Source of the DNA: Myceligenerans salitolerans
Lineage (GTDB): Bacteria; Actinomycetota; Actinomycetes; Actinomycetales; Cellulomonadaceae
Assembly (NCBI RefSeq): GCF_017349295.1
Contig: NZ_JAFMPK010000026.1
Location: 51,379 to 115,378 of the forward strand
Length of the DNA: 64,000 bases
Direction of reading: 5' to 3'
Part shown: piece by piece, positions 20,078 to 28,924 of the stretch
How the letters are laid out: each line of letters begins with the position of its first letter
Numbering within the stretch: the stretch's first letter is position 1
Program-made: the position numbers and the translations under genes
The notes under the pieces: generated by a model
What the model saw: only the letters and a program-made list of their open reading frames with translations
What the model was told of the DNA's origin: nothing
Database searches by the model: none

Positions 20078-20190
20078 GACTTCCTTCCTCGAAGCACGCG
20101 GTTGCGCTACCCCTTGTCAGGGGGATCAGGGCAGCGTCGACCTGGAGCAGAACCGTACCGTGTCAAGGCTTTGTCATTCCAACCCGAGGG

Positions 20191-21315
20191 TCAAGAATTT
20201 GTGAGTCGCAACACAACTTCGGCGATCTGCGCGTCCGTCGCGGTGAGCGCTATCCGCACGTGGTCGTCACCGGCGGGACCGTAGAGCCCGCCTGGCGCGA
20301 CGAGAACGCCGCGCTCGGCGAACCACGCGGCGTCCGCCCGCACCCAGAGGTAAAGGCCGGCTTCGGAGTGGTCCACGGTGAGGCCCGCGGCCTCCAGCGC
20401 ACCGGCCAGCGACCGTCGCCGGGCCCCGTAGATCCGCCGTTGCGCGACGACGTGCGCGTCGTCGCCGAGCGCGGCGACCATCGCGGCCTGCACCGGCGCG
20501 GGCACGATGAGTCCCAGGTGCTTGCGCCGCGCCAGCAGCTGCCCGACCAGCGCCCGGTCCCCCGCGACGAAGGCCGCGCGATAGCCCGCGAGATTCGACT
20601 GCTTGGACAGCGAGTACGCCGCCAGGAGCCCGTCGTGGGAATTGTCACAAACACGCGGGTCGAGGATGCTCGGCACCCCTCCCCGGTCCTCGCCCGGTCG
20701 CTCGCCGCCGGGCGCCCAGCGCCCCCACCCCAGCTCGGCGTAGCACTCGTCGGACACGACGACGGCACCGATCTCCCGCGCGGCCGACACCACCCGGCGC
20801 AGCTCGGCCACGTCCAGCACGCGCCCGTGCGGGTTGGCGGGGCTGTTCACCCAGACCAGGCGCACGTCGTCGCGCCCGGCCCAGGCGTCGACGTCGTCGG
20901 TGGCCAGGGCCGTCGCCCCGGCGGCGGCGGCGCCGACGGCATAAGTCGGGTACGCGATCTCCGGATGGACGACGACGTCGCCGGGACCCACCCCGAGCAG
21001 CGACGGCAGCAGGCCGACCAGTTCCTTGGAGCCCACCGTGGGAAGCACCTGGTCCGGCTCGAGACCACGCACGCCCCGCCGGCGGCCGAACCACTCGGCG
21101 ACCGACTCGCGCAGCAGGGGCGTGCCCGCCGTCGTCGGGTACCCGGGGGCGTCCGCGGCGCCGGCGAGCGCCTCGCGCACGAACGCGGGCGTCGGATCGA
21201 CGGGCGTACCCATCGAGAGGTCGATCATGCCGCCCGGATGCGCCCGCGCGGCGGCCTGGAGCTCGGCGAGGGTGTCCCAGGGGAACGTGATCCCGGAGAG
21301 GTCGGCGAGGCCCAT
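20191..21315 (-). CDS. dapC: Succinyldiaminopimelate aminotransferase (DapC-type, PLP class I)
   Basis: 374 residues of aminotransferase class I/II. Visible landmarks are FPWDTLAELQAAARAHPGGM and IDLSMGTPVDPTPAFV at the N-terminus, the NSPANPHGR block (Asn that contacts PLP/substrate), VVSDECYAELGWG (Asp binding the PLP pyridine) and SLSKQSNLAGYRAAF with the PLP lysine. The conserved pairing with the 7Fe ferredoxin gene 14 bp upstream is the classic fdxA-dapC arrangement of actinobacteria and supports assignment to the succinylase branch of lysine/DAP synthesis. Confidence 0.93.
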   Translation of the reverse strand: MGLADLSGITFPWDTLAELQAAARAHPGGMIDLSMGTPVDPTPAFVREALAGAADAPGYPTTAGTPLLRESVAEWFGRRRGVRGLEPDQVLPTVGSKELVGLLPSLLGVGPGDVVVHPEIAYPTYAVGAAAAGATALATDDVDAWAGRDDVRLVWVNSPANPHGRVLDVAELRRVVSAAREIGAVVVSDECYAELGWGRWAPGGERPGEDRGGVPSILDPRVCDNSHDGLLAAYSLSKQSNLAGYRAAFVAGDRALVGQLLARRKHLGLIVPAPVQAAMVAALGDDAHVVAQRRIYGARRRSLAGALEAAGLTVDHSEAGLYLWVRADAAWFAERGVLVAPGGLYGPAGDDHVRIALTATDAQIAEVVLRLTNS

Positions 21316-21329
21316 GCCGGGGCCAGCCG

Positions 21330-21647
21330 TCAGGCCTGCGGCGGGAGGGCCGCGATCATCGGGTCGTCCTTGTCGATCTCACCCATCTTCGCGGCGCCGC
21401 CCGGCGAGCCGATGTCGTCGAAGAACTCCACGTTGGCGCGGTAGTAGTCCTTCCACTCCTCGGGGACGTCGTCCTCGTAGTAGATCGCCTCGACCGGGCA
21501 GACCGGCTCGCAGGCGCCGCAGTCGACGCACTCGTCCGGGTGGATGTAGAGGGAGCGGCTGCCCTCGTAGATGCAGTCCACGGGACACTCCTCGATGCAC
21601 GCCTTGTCCTTGACGTCGACGCACGGCTGAGCGATCACGTAGGTCAC
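21330..21647 (-). CDS. fdxA: Seven-iron ferredoxin
   Basis: 105 residues. Cysteines fall at 9, 17, 21, 25 and 40, 43, 46, 50, in CVDVKDKACIEECPVDC and CVDCGACEPVC. The 7Fe pattern gives a [3Fe-4S] cluster from Cys9, 17 and 50 and a [4Fe-4S] cluster from Cys21, 40, 43 and 46, with Cys25 free. The acidic C-terminal extension EDDVPEEWKDYYRANVEFF is typical of actinobacterial FdxA. It is a small cytoplasmic electron carrier. It precedes dapC by 14 bp and is divergent from the small gene at 21776. Confidence 0.96.
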   Translation of the reverse strand: MTYVIAQPCVDVKDKACIEECPVDCIYEGSRSLYIHPDECVDCGACEPVCPVEAIYYEDDVPEEWKDYYRANVEFFDDIGSPGGAAKMGEIDKDDPMIAALPPQA

Positions 21648-21775
21648 TGCGGGAGCCTTCCTCGGGATGTACTCGGGTCGGACCGTCGGCGCGGGTGGCG
21701 CCCGGTCCGCCCCTAGTATTCCAGGAGCGACGTCCCCGTCGCGCCCACCGTCTCACTCCTCGGCGAAGGCAGTCC

Positions 21776-22078
21776 GTGAACTCCGACACATCCCGGCCCG
21801 TGCCGCCGGCCGGTCCGCCCTGGTCGCGGCTCGTCCCGGGTGCGCGCGTCGTCGTCCGCCGCCGGCTCACGGCCGCGGAGAGGGCCGCGGCACGGGCGGA
21901 GCGCCGGGGCGCGGTCTGGACCGATGTCCTCGGGTTCGTGCTCACGGCGTCCGACGACGGCGTGCGCGTGCGCACCGATCCGCGCCCCGGGCGGGGCGAG
22001 CCGGAGGAGGTCTGGGTTTCGGCGCACCTCGTGGTGTCGGTGAAGCCGGTCCCGCCACGGCCGGAGCGGCGGCGGTAG
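21776..22078 (+). CDS. Small SH3-like protein of unknown function (possibly DUF6725 type)
   Basis: 100 residues from GTG 21776 (VNSDTSRPVPPAG). The core GARVVVRRRLTA, a short Arg/Ala-rich linker, VLGFVLTASDDGVRVRTD and EVWVSAHLVVSVKPVPP read as a small all-beta barrel like the N-terminal SH3-like domain found on some actinobacterial GNAT acetyltransferases, which are often encoded beside fdxA. Here the domain stands alone: no acetyltransferase follows before the stop. An in-frame start at 21695 exists but its extra residues are unconvincing. Function unknown; the DUF number is from memory and tentative. Confidence 0.65.
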   Translation: MNSDTSRPVPPAGPPWSRLVPGARVVVRRRLTAAERAAARAERRGAVWTDVLGFVLTASDDGVRVRTDPRPGRGEPEEVWVSAHLVVSVKPVPPRPERRR

Positions 22079-22144
22079 CGGGCGCCGGGGCGCAACACAC
22101 CTCGGCAGGTGTGTCGCGGCCCACAAGTGCGTAGGGTTCGACGC

Positions 22145-24730
22145 GTGAGAGCGATCCGCCGATTCACGGTCCGTACGGTCCTTCCGGAGCCCCTCGCGGC
22201 ACTCGACGAACTGTCCCACAACCTGCGCTGGTCCTGGCACGCGCCCACGCGTGAGCTCTTCGCCGAGGTCGACCCCGAGCTGTGGGCCGACGTGAAGGGC
22301 GATCCGGTGGCGTTCCTCGCGGCACTCGGCTCCGAGCGCCTCGCCGCCCTGGCGGCGGACGAGGGCTTCGTGGGCCGCACCCGGGCCGCCGCGAGCGAAC
22401 TGCACCGTTACCTGCACGAACCGCTCTGGTACCAGGCGCAGCGGTCGGCCTCCGGGGCCGAGCTGCCGCGCAGCATCGCGTACTTCTCGCCGGAGTTCGG
22501 CATCACGTCGGTGCTGCCGCAGTACTCCGGGGGTCTGGGCATCCTGGCGGGTGACCACCTGAAGTCGGCGTCGGACCTCGGCGTACCGATCGTCGGCGTG
22601 GGCCTGCTGTACGGCGCGGGATACTTCAGGCAGTCCCTCACCCGCGACGGCTGGCAGCTGGAGACCTATCCCCTCCTGGACCCCGACGAGCTGCCGTTGA
22701 CGGTCCTGCGCGAGGACGACGGCACGCCCGCCCAGGTCTCGCTCGGGCTCCCGGGCGGCCGTCGCCTGTACGCGCACATCTGGGTGGCCGCCGTGGGCCG
22801 CGTCCCGCTGCTCCTCCTGGACTCCAACGTCCCCGAGAACGACGAGTCGGTACGCACCGTCACCGACCGGCTGTACGGCGGAGGTGGCGAGCACCGCCTG
22901 CAGCAGGAGCTGCTGCTCGGCGTGGGCGGTGTCCGCGCCCTGCGGGTGTGGTCCCGGCTGACCGGCGCACCGCGGCCGGAGGTCTACCACACCAACGAGG
23001 GGCACGCGGGGTTCCTCGGGGTGGAGCGCATCCGCGAGCTGGTCGCCGAGGGTCTCGGCATCGACGACGCCCTCGAGGCCGTCCGAGCCGCCACGGTGTT
23101 CACGACGCACACCCCCGTGCCGGCCGGGATCGACCGGTTCAGCCGAGAGCTGGTCAGCGGCTACTTCTCCGGTGACAACCAGATGGACGGCATCCCGGTC
23201 GAACGGGTCCTGGCGCTCGGCGCCGAGGACTACGAGGGCGGCGACCCCACCGTGTTCAACATGGCCGTCATGGGCCTGCGGCTCGGCGGGCGGGCGAACG
23301 GCGTCTCGCTCCTGCACGGCCAGGTCTCCCGCGAGATGTTCGAGGGCCTGTGGCCGGGGTTCGACGCGCGCGAGGTGCCCATCACCTCGGTCACCAACGG
23401 GGTGCACTCGCCCACCTGGGTCGCACCGCGCCTGGCACGGCTGCAGGCGGAGCGACTCGGGCTGGACCAGCTGACCGCACCCCAGGCGTCGAGCGGCTGG
23501 CTGGACCCCGGCATCGTCTCCGACGGCGACCTGTGGGCCGCGCGTGCCGAGATGCGGGGCGAGCTCGTGGCGGAGGTACGGCGGCGCGTGCGCAAGTCCT
23601 GGCGCGAGCGCGGGGCCTCGCCGGCCGAGCTGGGCTGGGTCGACGACGTGTTCTCGCCCGACGTGCTGACCATCGGCTTCGCCCGCCGCGTGCCCACCTA
23701 CAAGCGGCTGACGCTGATGCTGCGGGACCCCGCCCGGCTCCGCTCCCTCCTGCTGCACCCGGAGCGCCCCGTGCAGCTGGTGGTGGCGGGCAAGTCGCAC
23801 CCGGCGGACGAGCAGGGCAAGCGCCTGATCCAGCAGTTCGTGCGCTTCGCCGACGACCCGGCGGTCCGCCACCGGATCGTGTTCCTGCCGAACTACGACA
23901 TCGCGATGGCACAGTCCCTCTACCCGGGCTGCGACGTCTGGCTCAACAACCCGCTGCGGCCCCTGGAGGCGTCCGGTACCTCCGGCATGAAGTCCGCCCT
24001 GAACGGCGGCCTCAACCTGTCGATCGAGGACGGCTGGTGGGCCGAGTGGTACGACGGCGAGAACGGCTGGGGCATCCCGACCGCCGACGGCGTCGAGGAC
24101 ACCGACCGCCGCGACGACCTCGAGGCCGCGGCCCTGTACGACCTCGTCGAGTCGCAGGTCGCCCCGCTCTTCTACGACCGGACCGCCGACGGCGTTCCCG
24201 GCCGGTGGCTGGAGATGGTGCGTCACACCCTGGCGACGCTCGGCCCGAAGGTCCAGGCGACGCGGATGGTCGGCGAGTACGTGCACGGCCTGTACGCGCC
24301 CGCGGCCGAGTCCGGGCGGGTGCTCGCCGCCGGCGACCACGGCGGGGCCCGCGACCTGGCCGCCTGGAAGGCACGGGTGCGCGCGAGCTGGCCACAGGTC
24401 CGCGTCGATCACGTGGAGTCCGCCGGGATCGCCGACGCCGCGCGGGTCGGCGACCGGCTCACGGTCCGGGCCTACGTCTCGCTGGGCTCGCTCACCCCGG
24501 AGGACGTCGAGGTGCAGATCGTGCACGGGCGCGTCTCCGAGAGCGACCTCATCGAGGACTTCGACACCGCCCCGCTGGCGCTGACCGACTCCTACGAGGC
24601 GGGCCGGCACGCGTTCGCCGGCGAGGTCGCCCTCGGGGCCTCGGGACCGTTCGGGTACACGGTGCGCATCGTCCCCCGGCACCCGGGCCAGCCGAACGTG
24701 GCCGACCTCGGCCTGGTGGCGAACGCGTAG
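22145..24730 (+). CDS. glgP: Alpha-glucan phosphorylase (GT35, actinobacterial GlgP)
   Basis: 861 residues from GTG 22145 (VRAIRRFTVRTVLPE). The N-terminal DUF3417 domain (about 1-110: LPEPLAALDELSHNLRWSWH) identifies the GlgP type of mycobacteria and relatives. GT35 blocks follow: IAYFSPEFGI, YSGGLGILAGDHLKSASDLG, HTNEGHAGFL, and the PLP-lysine motif EASGTSGMKSALNGG near residues 606-620. The enzyme phosphorolyses alpha-1,4-glucan to glucose 1-phosphate. A hairpin follows the stop, separating it from the glgE operon, so glgP is likely its own unit. Confidence 0.95.
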   Translation: MRAIRRFTVRTVLPEPLAALDELSHNLRWSWHAPTRELFAEVDPELWADVKGDPVAFLAALGSERLAALAADEGFVGRTRAAASELHRYLHEPLWYQAQRSASGAELPRSIAYFSPEFGITSVLPQYSGGLGILAGDHLKSASDLGVPIVGVGLLYGAGYFRQSLTRDGWQLETYPLLDPDELPLTVLREDDGTPAQVSLGLPGGRRLYAHIWVAAVGRVPLLLLDSNVPENDESVRTVTDRLYGGGGEHRLQQELLLGVGGVRALRVWSRLTGAPRPEVYHTNEGHAGFLGVERIRELVAEGLGIDDALEAVRAATVFTTHTPVPAGIDRFSRELVSGYFSGDNQMDGIPVERVLALGAEDYEGGDPTVFNMAVMGLRLGGRANGVSLLHGQVSREMFEGLWPGFDAREVPITSVTNGVHSPTWVAPRLARLQAERLGLDQLTAPQASSGWLDPGIVSDGDLWAARAEMRGELVAEVRRRVRKSWRERGASPAELGWVDDVFSPDVLTIGFARRVPTYKRLTLMLRDPARLRSLLLHPERPVQLVVAGKSHPADEQGKRLIQQFVRFADDPAVRHRIVFLPNYDIAMAQSLYPGCDVWLNNPLRPLEASGTSGMKSALNGGLNLSIEDGWWAEWYDGENGWGIPTADGVEDTDRRDDLEAAALYDLVESQVAPLFYDRTADGVPGRWLEMVRHTLATLGPKVQATRMVGEYVHGLYAPAAESGRVLAAGDHGGARDLAAWKARVRASWPQVRVDHVESAGIADAARVGDRLTVRAYVSLGSLTPEDVEVQIVHGRVSESDLIEDFDTAPLALTDSYEAGRHAFAGEVALGASGPFGYTVRIVPRHPGQPNVADLGLVANA

Positions 24731-24734
24731 CACC

Positions 24735-24769
24735 GGGACGGGCCTGCCGGCGTGCGGCGGGCCCGTCCC
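24735..24769 (+). terminator. Hairpin after glgP
   Basis: GGGACGGGCC pairs with GGCCCGTCCC (10 bp); after a small bulge GCCG/CGGC extends the stem. It starts 5 bp after the glgP stop and 116 bp before the glgE start. No T-run. Confidence 0.65.
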
Positions 24770-24884
24770 CGGGCGCCCGCTGGTGCCGTGACCCGCGACC
24801 GTCCGATGGACGACGAGTGAACCTTGCGCGAGCCGTTGGCGTGCCCCCGTGCACGGGGCGACCCGGGATCGATAGCGTGGCGGT

Positions 24885-27086
24885 GTGAGCAGCGTGCGCA
24901 ACTCGGCAGGCGGCCCCGGCCGCACGAGTACCGGCGGCATCGGCCGCATTCCCGTCATCCAGGTGTCCCCGGTGGTCGAAGGGGGTCGCTGGCCGGCCAA
25001 GGCCGCCGTCGGCGAGGTGGTACCGGTCACCGCCACCGTGTTCCGGGAGGGGCACGACGCCGTCGGCGCGACGGCCGTGCTCGTCGCGCCGGACGGGACG
25101 GACCACTCGTGGGCGACGATGACCGACGTCGCGCCGGGCCTGGACCACTTCCGCGGCTTCCTGCAGCCCGACGCCCGTGGCGAGTGGGCGTTCCGCGTCG
25201 AGGCGTGGAGCGACCCGTACGCGACCTGGGCGCACGACGCCACGATCAAGATCGAGGCGGGTATCGACGTCGACCTCATGCTCGCGGAGGGAGCGCGGCT
25301 GTTCCGCCGTGTCCTGCGCCCTGCCCGGCGCGACGTGCTGATCGCGCCGTACCGTACGGCGGCCGACTCCGAGCTGCTCGCCGCCACGCTGACGGCGCTG
25401 GAGGACGACTCCCGGCCGGCAGCCGCCCGGCTGGCCGCGGCGACGTCGCCCGAGGTGCGCGACGCCCTGGCGCGAGCGCCGCACCGGGAGATGGTCTCGG
25501 CGTCCGACACGTACCCGCTGCGGGTCTCGCGGCCGCTCGCGCTGGCCGGGGCGTGGTACGAGATGTTCCCGCGCTCCGAAGGCGCCTACCGGAAGCCGGA
25601 CGGCACCTGGGTCTCGGGCACGTTCGCCACCGCGGCGAAGCGGCTGCCCGCGATCGCCTCCATGGGCTTCGACGTCGTCTACCTCACTCCCGTCTCCCCG
25701 ATCGGCACCACGTTCCGCAAGGGGCGCAACAACACGCTCGCGGCCGAGCCCGGCGACCCGGGCAGCCCGTACGCGATCGGGTCGCCGGACGGCGGGCACG
25801 ACGCGATCCATCCCGAACTGGGGACGGAGCAGGACTTCGTGGCGTTCGTCCGGGCGGCCCGCGACACGGGTCTCGAGGTGGCGCTCGACATCGCCCTGCA
25901 GTGCTCCCCGGACCATCCGTGGGTCGCGGAGCATGCCGAGTGGTTCGTGGTGCGCGCGGACGGGTCGATCGCGTACGCGGAGAACCCGCCGAAGAAGTAC
26001 CAGGACATCTACCCGCTCAGCTTCGACACCGACCCGGAGGGCCTGCGTGCGGCCGTGCTGGACGTGATCCGCACCTGGATCGACCGCGGCGTGACCCTGT
26101 TCCGCGTCGACAACCCGCACACCAAGCCCCTGGACTTCTGGGAGTGGCTGCTCGCCGAGGTGCACGCCACGAACCCCGAGGTGATCTTCCTCAGCGAGGC
26201 CTTCACGCGGCCGGCGATGATGCAGACCCTCGCACGGATCGGGTTCCACCAGTCGTACACGTACTTCACGTGGCGCAACACCAAGGAGGAGATCGAGGAG
26301 TACCTGGCGGAGGTGTCCGGCCCGCTCGGCTCGGTCATGCGGCCGAACTTCTGGCCCACCACCCACGACATCCTGACGCCCTACGTCCAGCACGGCGGCG
26401 TCGCCGGGCACGCGGTACGCGCGGTGCTGGCCGCGACGGGCTCGCCGTCGTGGGGGATGTACTCCGGCTACGAGCTGGTGGAGAACACACCCCGCCCCGG
26501 CGTCGAGGAGCACATCGACAACGAGAAATACGAGTACCGGCCGCGGGAGTGGGAACGCGCCACCGAGTACGGGATCGCGGCACTGGTCACACGCCTCAAC
26601 ACGCTGCGCCGGGAGCATCCGGCGCTGCGTCAGCTGCGCAACCTGACCGTGCATCCTACGACGAACGACCAGGTAGTGGCGTTCTCACGACGAATCGGCG
26701 CAGAATTCCTCTCCGACGCGCGAAGCGGTTCGAAGGGCAGCACCATGGTGCCAGGGGGCAGCACGGTCGATCGACGCGGCGCCGACGTGGGCGCCGCGAC
26801 CGTCACCACCCCCGCACACGACGACGTGATCGTGGTCGTGGTGAATCTTGATCCCTGGAACTCTCAGGAGTCGCTCGTGCACCTGGACCTGAAGGCCCTC
26901 GGCCTCACACCGCCGGAGGGTGACCCCGACGCCGCGTTCTACGTGGCGCACGACCTGCTCTCGAACGAGACCTACGGCTGGGGCGCGACGCCGTACGTGC
27001 GGCTCGACCCCGCCCATCGCGTGGCGCACGTCCTGCACGTGACTCCCGCGGGGACCGACCGCGGCGGCACCGGAGGCATCTCATGA
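24885..27086 (+). CDS. glgE: Alpha-1,4-glucan:maltose-1-phosphate maltosyltransferase (GH13_3)
   Basis: 733 residues from GTG 24885. Domains: N-terminal helical/beta region (GRIPVIQVSPVVEGGRWPAK), catalytic GH13 barrel starting at YEMFPRS, C-terminal beta domain. Catalytic motifs: nucleophile Asp in LFRVDNPHTKPLDFW near residue 408, acid/base Glu in IFLSEAFTRP near 437, and TTHDI. GlgE extends alpha-glucan with maltose 1-phosphate made by Mak. It opens the coupled operon glgE-treS-mak. An insert-like low-complexity stretch of about 35-40 residues (SDARSGSKGSTMVPGG... to DD) interrupts the C-terminal domain between VVAFSRRI and VIVVVVNLDPW. Confidence 0.96.
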   Translation: MSSVRNSAGGPGRTSTGGIGRIPVIQVSPVVEGGRWPAKAAVGEVVPVTATVFREGHDAVGATAVLVAPDGTDHSWATMTDVAPGLDHFRGFLQPDARGEWAFRVEAWSDPYATWAHDATIKIEAGIDVDLMLAEGARLFRRVLRPARRDVLIAPYRTAADSELLAATLTALEDDSRPAAARLAAATSPEVRDALARAPHREMVSASDTYPLRVSRPLALAGAWYEMFPRSEGAYRKPDGTWVSGTFATAAKRLPAIASMGFDVVYLTPVSPIGTTFRKGRNNTLAAEPGDPGSPYAIGSPDGGHDAIHPELGTEQDFVAFVRAARDTGLEVALDIALQCSPDHPWVAEHAEWFVVRADGSIAYAENPPKKYQDIYPLSFDTDPEGLRAAVLDVIRTWIDRGVTLFRVDNPHTKPLDFWEWLLAEVHATNPEVIFLSEAFTRPAMMQTLARIGFHQSYTYFTWRNTKEEIEEYLAEVSGPLGSVMRPNFWPTTHDILTPYVQHGGVAGHAVRAVLAATGSPSWGMYSGYELVENTPRPGVEEHIDNEKYEYRPREWERATEYGIAALVTRLNTLRREHPALRQLRNLTVHPTTNDQVVAFSRRIGAEFLSDARSGSKGSTMVPGGSTVDRRGADVGAATVTTPAHDDVIVVVVNLDPWNSQESLVHLDLKALGLTPPEGDPDAAFYVAHDLLSNETYGWGATPYVRLDPAHRVAHVLHVTPAGTDRGGTGGIS

Positions 27087-28924
27087 CCACATTCGGGCCG
27101 GGAGGCCCGGCCGAGCAGCCCGATCGCGGGACGGGGCGGCCCCAGCCGTCGCCCGGCACCGCTCGCGACGTGCCGCGGCCCGTGACCGCCCCGATTCCCG
27201 TCCAGGCCCTGCCGCCCCGGCGGCAGCCCCAGGTCGAGGCGCGCCGCCCCGGACTGTCCGACGATCCCGAGTGGTACAAGAAGGCGGTCTTCTACGAGGT
27301 GCTCGTCCGGGCGTTCTCGGACCCGGGCGACTCCGGGATCGGTGACCTGCGCGGGCTCGTCGACCGGCTGGACTACCTCGAGTGGCTCGGGGTGGACGCC
27401 CTGTGGATCCCTCCGATCTACCCCTCCCCGCTGCGGGACGGCGGGTACGACGTCGCGGACTTCACCGCGATCGCGCCGCAGTACGGCTCCGTCGACGACT
27501 TCCGCGACCTGGTCGCCGCGGCCCACGAACGCGGCATGCGCGTGGTGATCGACCTGGTCATGAACCATACGAGCGACCAGCACCCATGGTTCCAGGCGTC
27601 GCGGTCCGACCCCGACGGGCCCTACGGCGACTTCTACGTGTGGAGCGACCACCCCGAGCGGTACCAGGACGCCCGCATCATCTTCGTGGACACCGAGACC
27701 TCGAACTGGACCTTCGACCCGGTGCGGCGTCAGTACTTCTGGCACCGGTTCTTCAGCCACCAGCCGGACCTGAACTTCGACAACCCGGACGTGGCGGAGG
27801 CGATGCTGGACGTGGCGCGCTTCTGGCTGCGGCTCGGCGTGGACGGCTTCCGGCTCGACGCCGTTCCCTACCTGTTCGAGGCCGAGGGGACCAACTGCGA
27901 GAACCTGCCCGAGACGCACCGCTTCCTGCGGCGCGTGCGCAAGATGGTCGACGCCGAGTTCCCCGGCCGCATCCTTCTCGCGGAGGCGAACCAGTGGCCG
28001 CAGGACGTGGTCGAGTACTTCGGCACCGAGGACGAGCCCGAGTGCCACATGTGCTTCCACTTCCCGGTGATGCCGCGGATCTTCTACGCCATCCGGGACC
28101 AGCGGGCGAACCGGCTGAAGGAGATCCTGGCGGATACCCCGGCCATCCCGGCGGGCGCGCAGTGGTCCACGTTCCTGCGGAACCACGACGAGCTCACCCT
28201 CGAGATGGTCTCCACCGAGGAACGCGCCGCGATGTACGGGTGGTACGCGCCCGACCCGCGGATGCGCGCGAACGTCGGGATCCGTCGCCGGCTCGCGCCG
28301 CTGCTGGAGAACTCGCGCAAGGAGATCGAGCTGGCGCACGCGCTCCTGCTGTCCATCCCCGGCTCGCCGTGCCTCTACTACGGCGACGAGATCGGTATGG
28401 GCGACAACATCTGGCTGCCCGACCGGGACTCGTCGCGCACCCCGATGCAGTGGACCCCGGACCGCAACGCGGGCTTCTCCCACGCGGACCCGGGCAAGCT
28501 GTACCTGCCGCTCGTGCAGTCGCTGGTGCACCACTACCAGCACGTCAACGTCGAGGCCCAGCTCGCGCAGCCCACCTCCCTGCTGCACTGGGTGCACGGC
28601 ATGCTCGCCGTGCGGCGCCTGCACCCGGCGTTCGGCACCGGCGCCTACCAGCAGGTCGACTGTGACGACGAGGCGATCATCGCCTTCACCCTCACGAACG
28701 ACACCGAGACGGTCCTGGTCGCGGCCAACCTGTCCGCGACGGCGCGCTCCGCGACCCTGAAGCTGCCCCGGTACACCGGCTGGACGCTGACGGACGTGTT
28801 CGGCGGCGCCGGGTTCCCCGACGTGACCGACGGCGGCACCGTCACGATGACCTGGGGCGCGCGCGACTTCTACTGGCTGGTGCTCGCACAAGGGGCGGCG
28901 CCGGCTCATCCGGGAGGGGCGTGA
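27083..28924 (+). CDS. treS: Trehalose synthase (maltose alpha-D-glucosyltransferase), GH13_16
   Basis: 613 residues; the ATG overlaps the glgE stop (ATGA). After a Pro-rich leader of about 60 residues the enzyme begins at WYKKAVFYEVLVRAF. GH13 motifs: VIDLVMNHTSDQHPWF, GVDGFRLDAVPYL (nucleophile Asp near 259), ILLAEANQWP (Glu near 301) and FLRNHDELTLEM. TreS interconverts trehalose and maltose and feeds maltose to Mak. Length about 600 is right for a stand-alone TreS; it is not fused to maltokinase. The mak start overlaps its stop. Confidence 0.96.
   Translation: MTTFGPGGPAEQPDRGTGRPQPSPGTARDVPRPVTAPIPVQALPPRRQPQVEARRPGLSDDPEWYKKAVFYEVLVRAFSDPGDSGIGDLRGLVDRLDYLEWLGVDALWIPPIYPSPLRDGGYDVADFTAIAPQYGSVDDFRDLVAAAHERGMRVVIDLVMNHTSDQHPWFQASRSDPDGPYGDFYVWSDHPERYQDARIIFVDTETSNWTFDPVRRQYFWHRFFSHQPDLNFDNPDVAEAMLDVARFWLRLGVDGFRLDAVPYLFEAEGTNCENLPETHRFLRRVRKMVDAEFPGRILLAEANQWPQDVVEYFGTEDEPECHMCFHFPVMPRIFYAIRDQRANRLKEILADTPAIPAGAQWSTFLRNHDELTLEMVSTEERAAMYGWYAPDPRMRANVGIRRRLAPLLENSRKEIELAHALLLSIPGSPCLYYGDEIGMGDNIWLPDRDSSRTPMQWTPDRNAGFSHADPGKLYLPLVQSLVHHYQHVNVEAQLAQPTSLLHWVHGMLAVRRLHPAFGTGAYQQVDCDDEAIIAFTLTNDTETVLVAANLSATARSATLKLPRYTGWTLTDVFGGAGFPDVTDGGTVTMTWGARDFYWLVLAQGAAPAHPGGA

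Noticed and set aside
21713..25510. Minus-strand frame of 1265 codons opposite glgP and glgE
   Set aside because: Fully antisense to two genes with catalytic motifs and shows no domain; GC-bias artefact.
26972..28909. Minus-strand frame of 645 codons opposite treS
   Set aside because: Mirror frame of a conserved GH13 enzyme; no recognisable domain.
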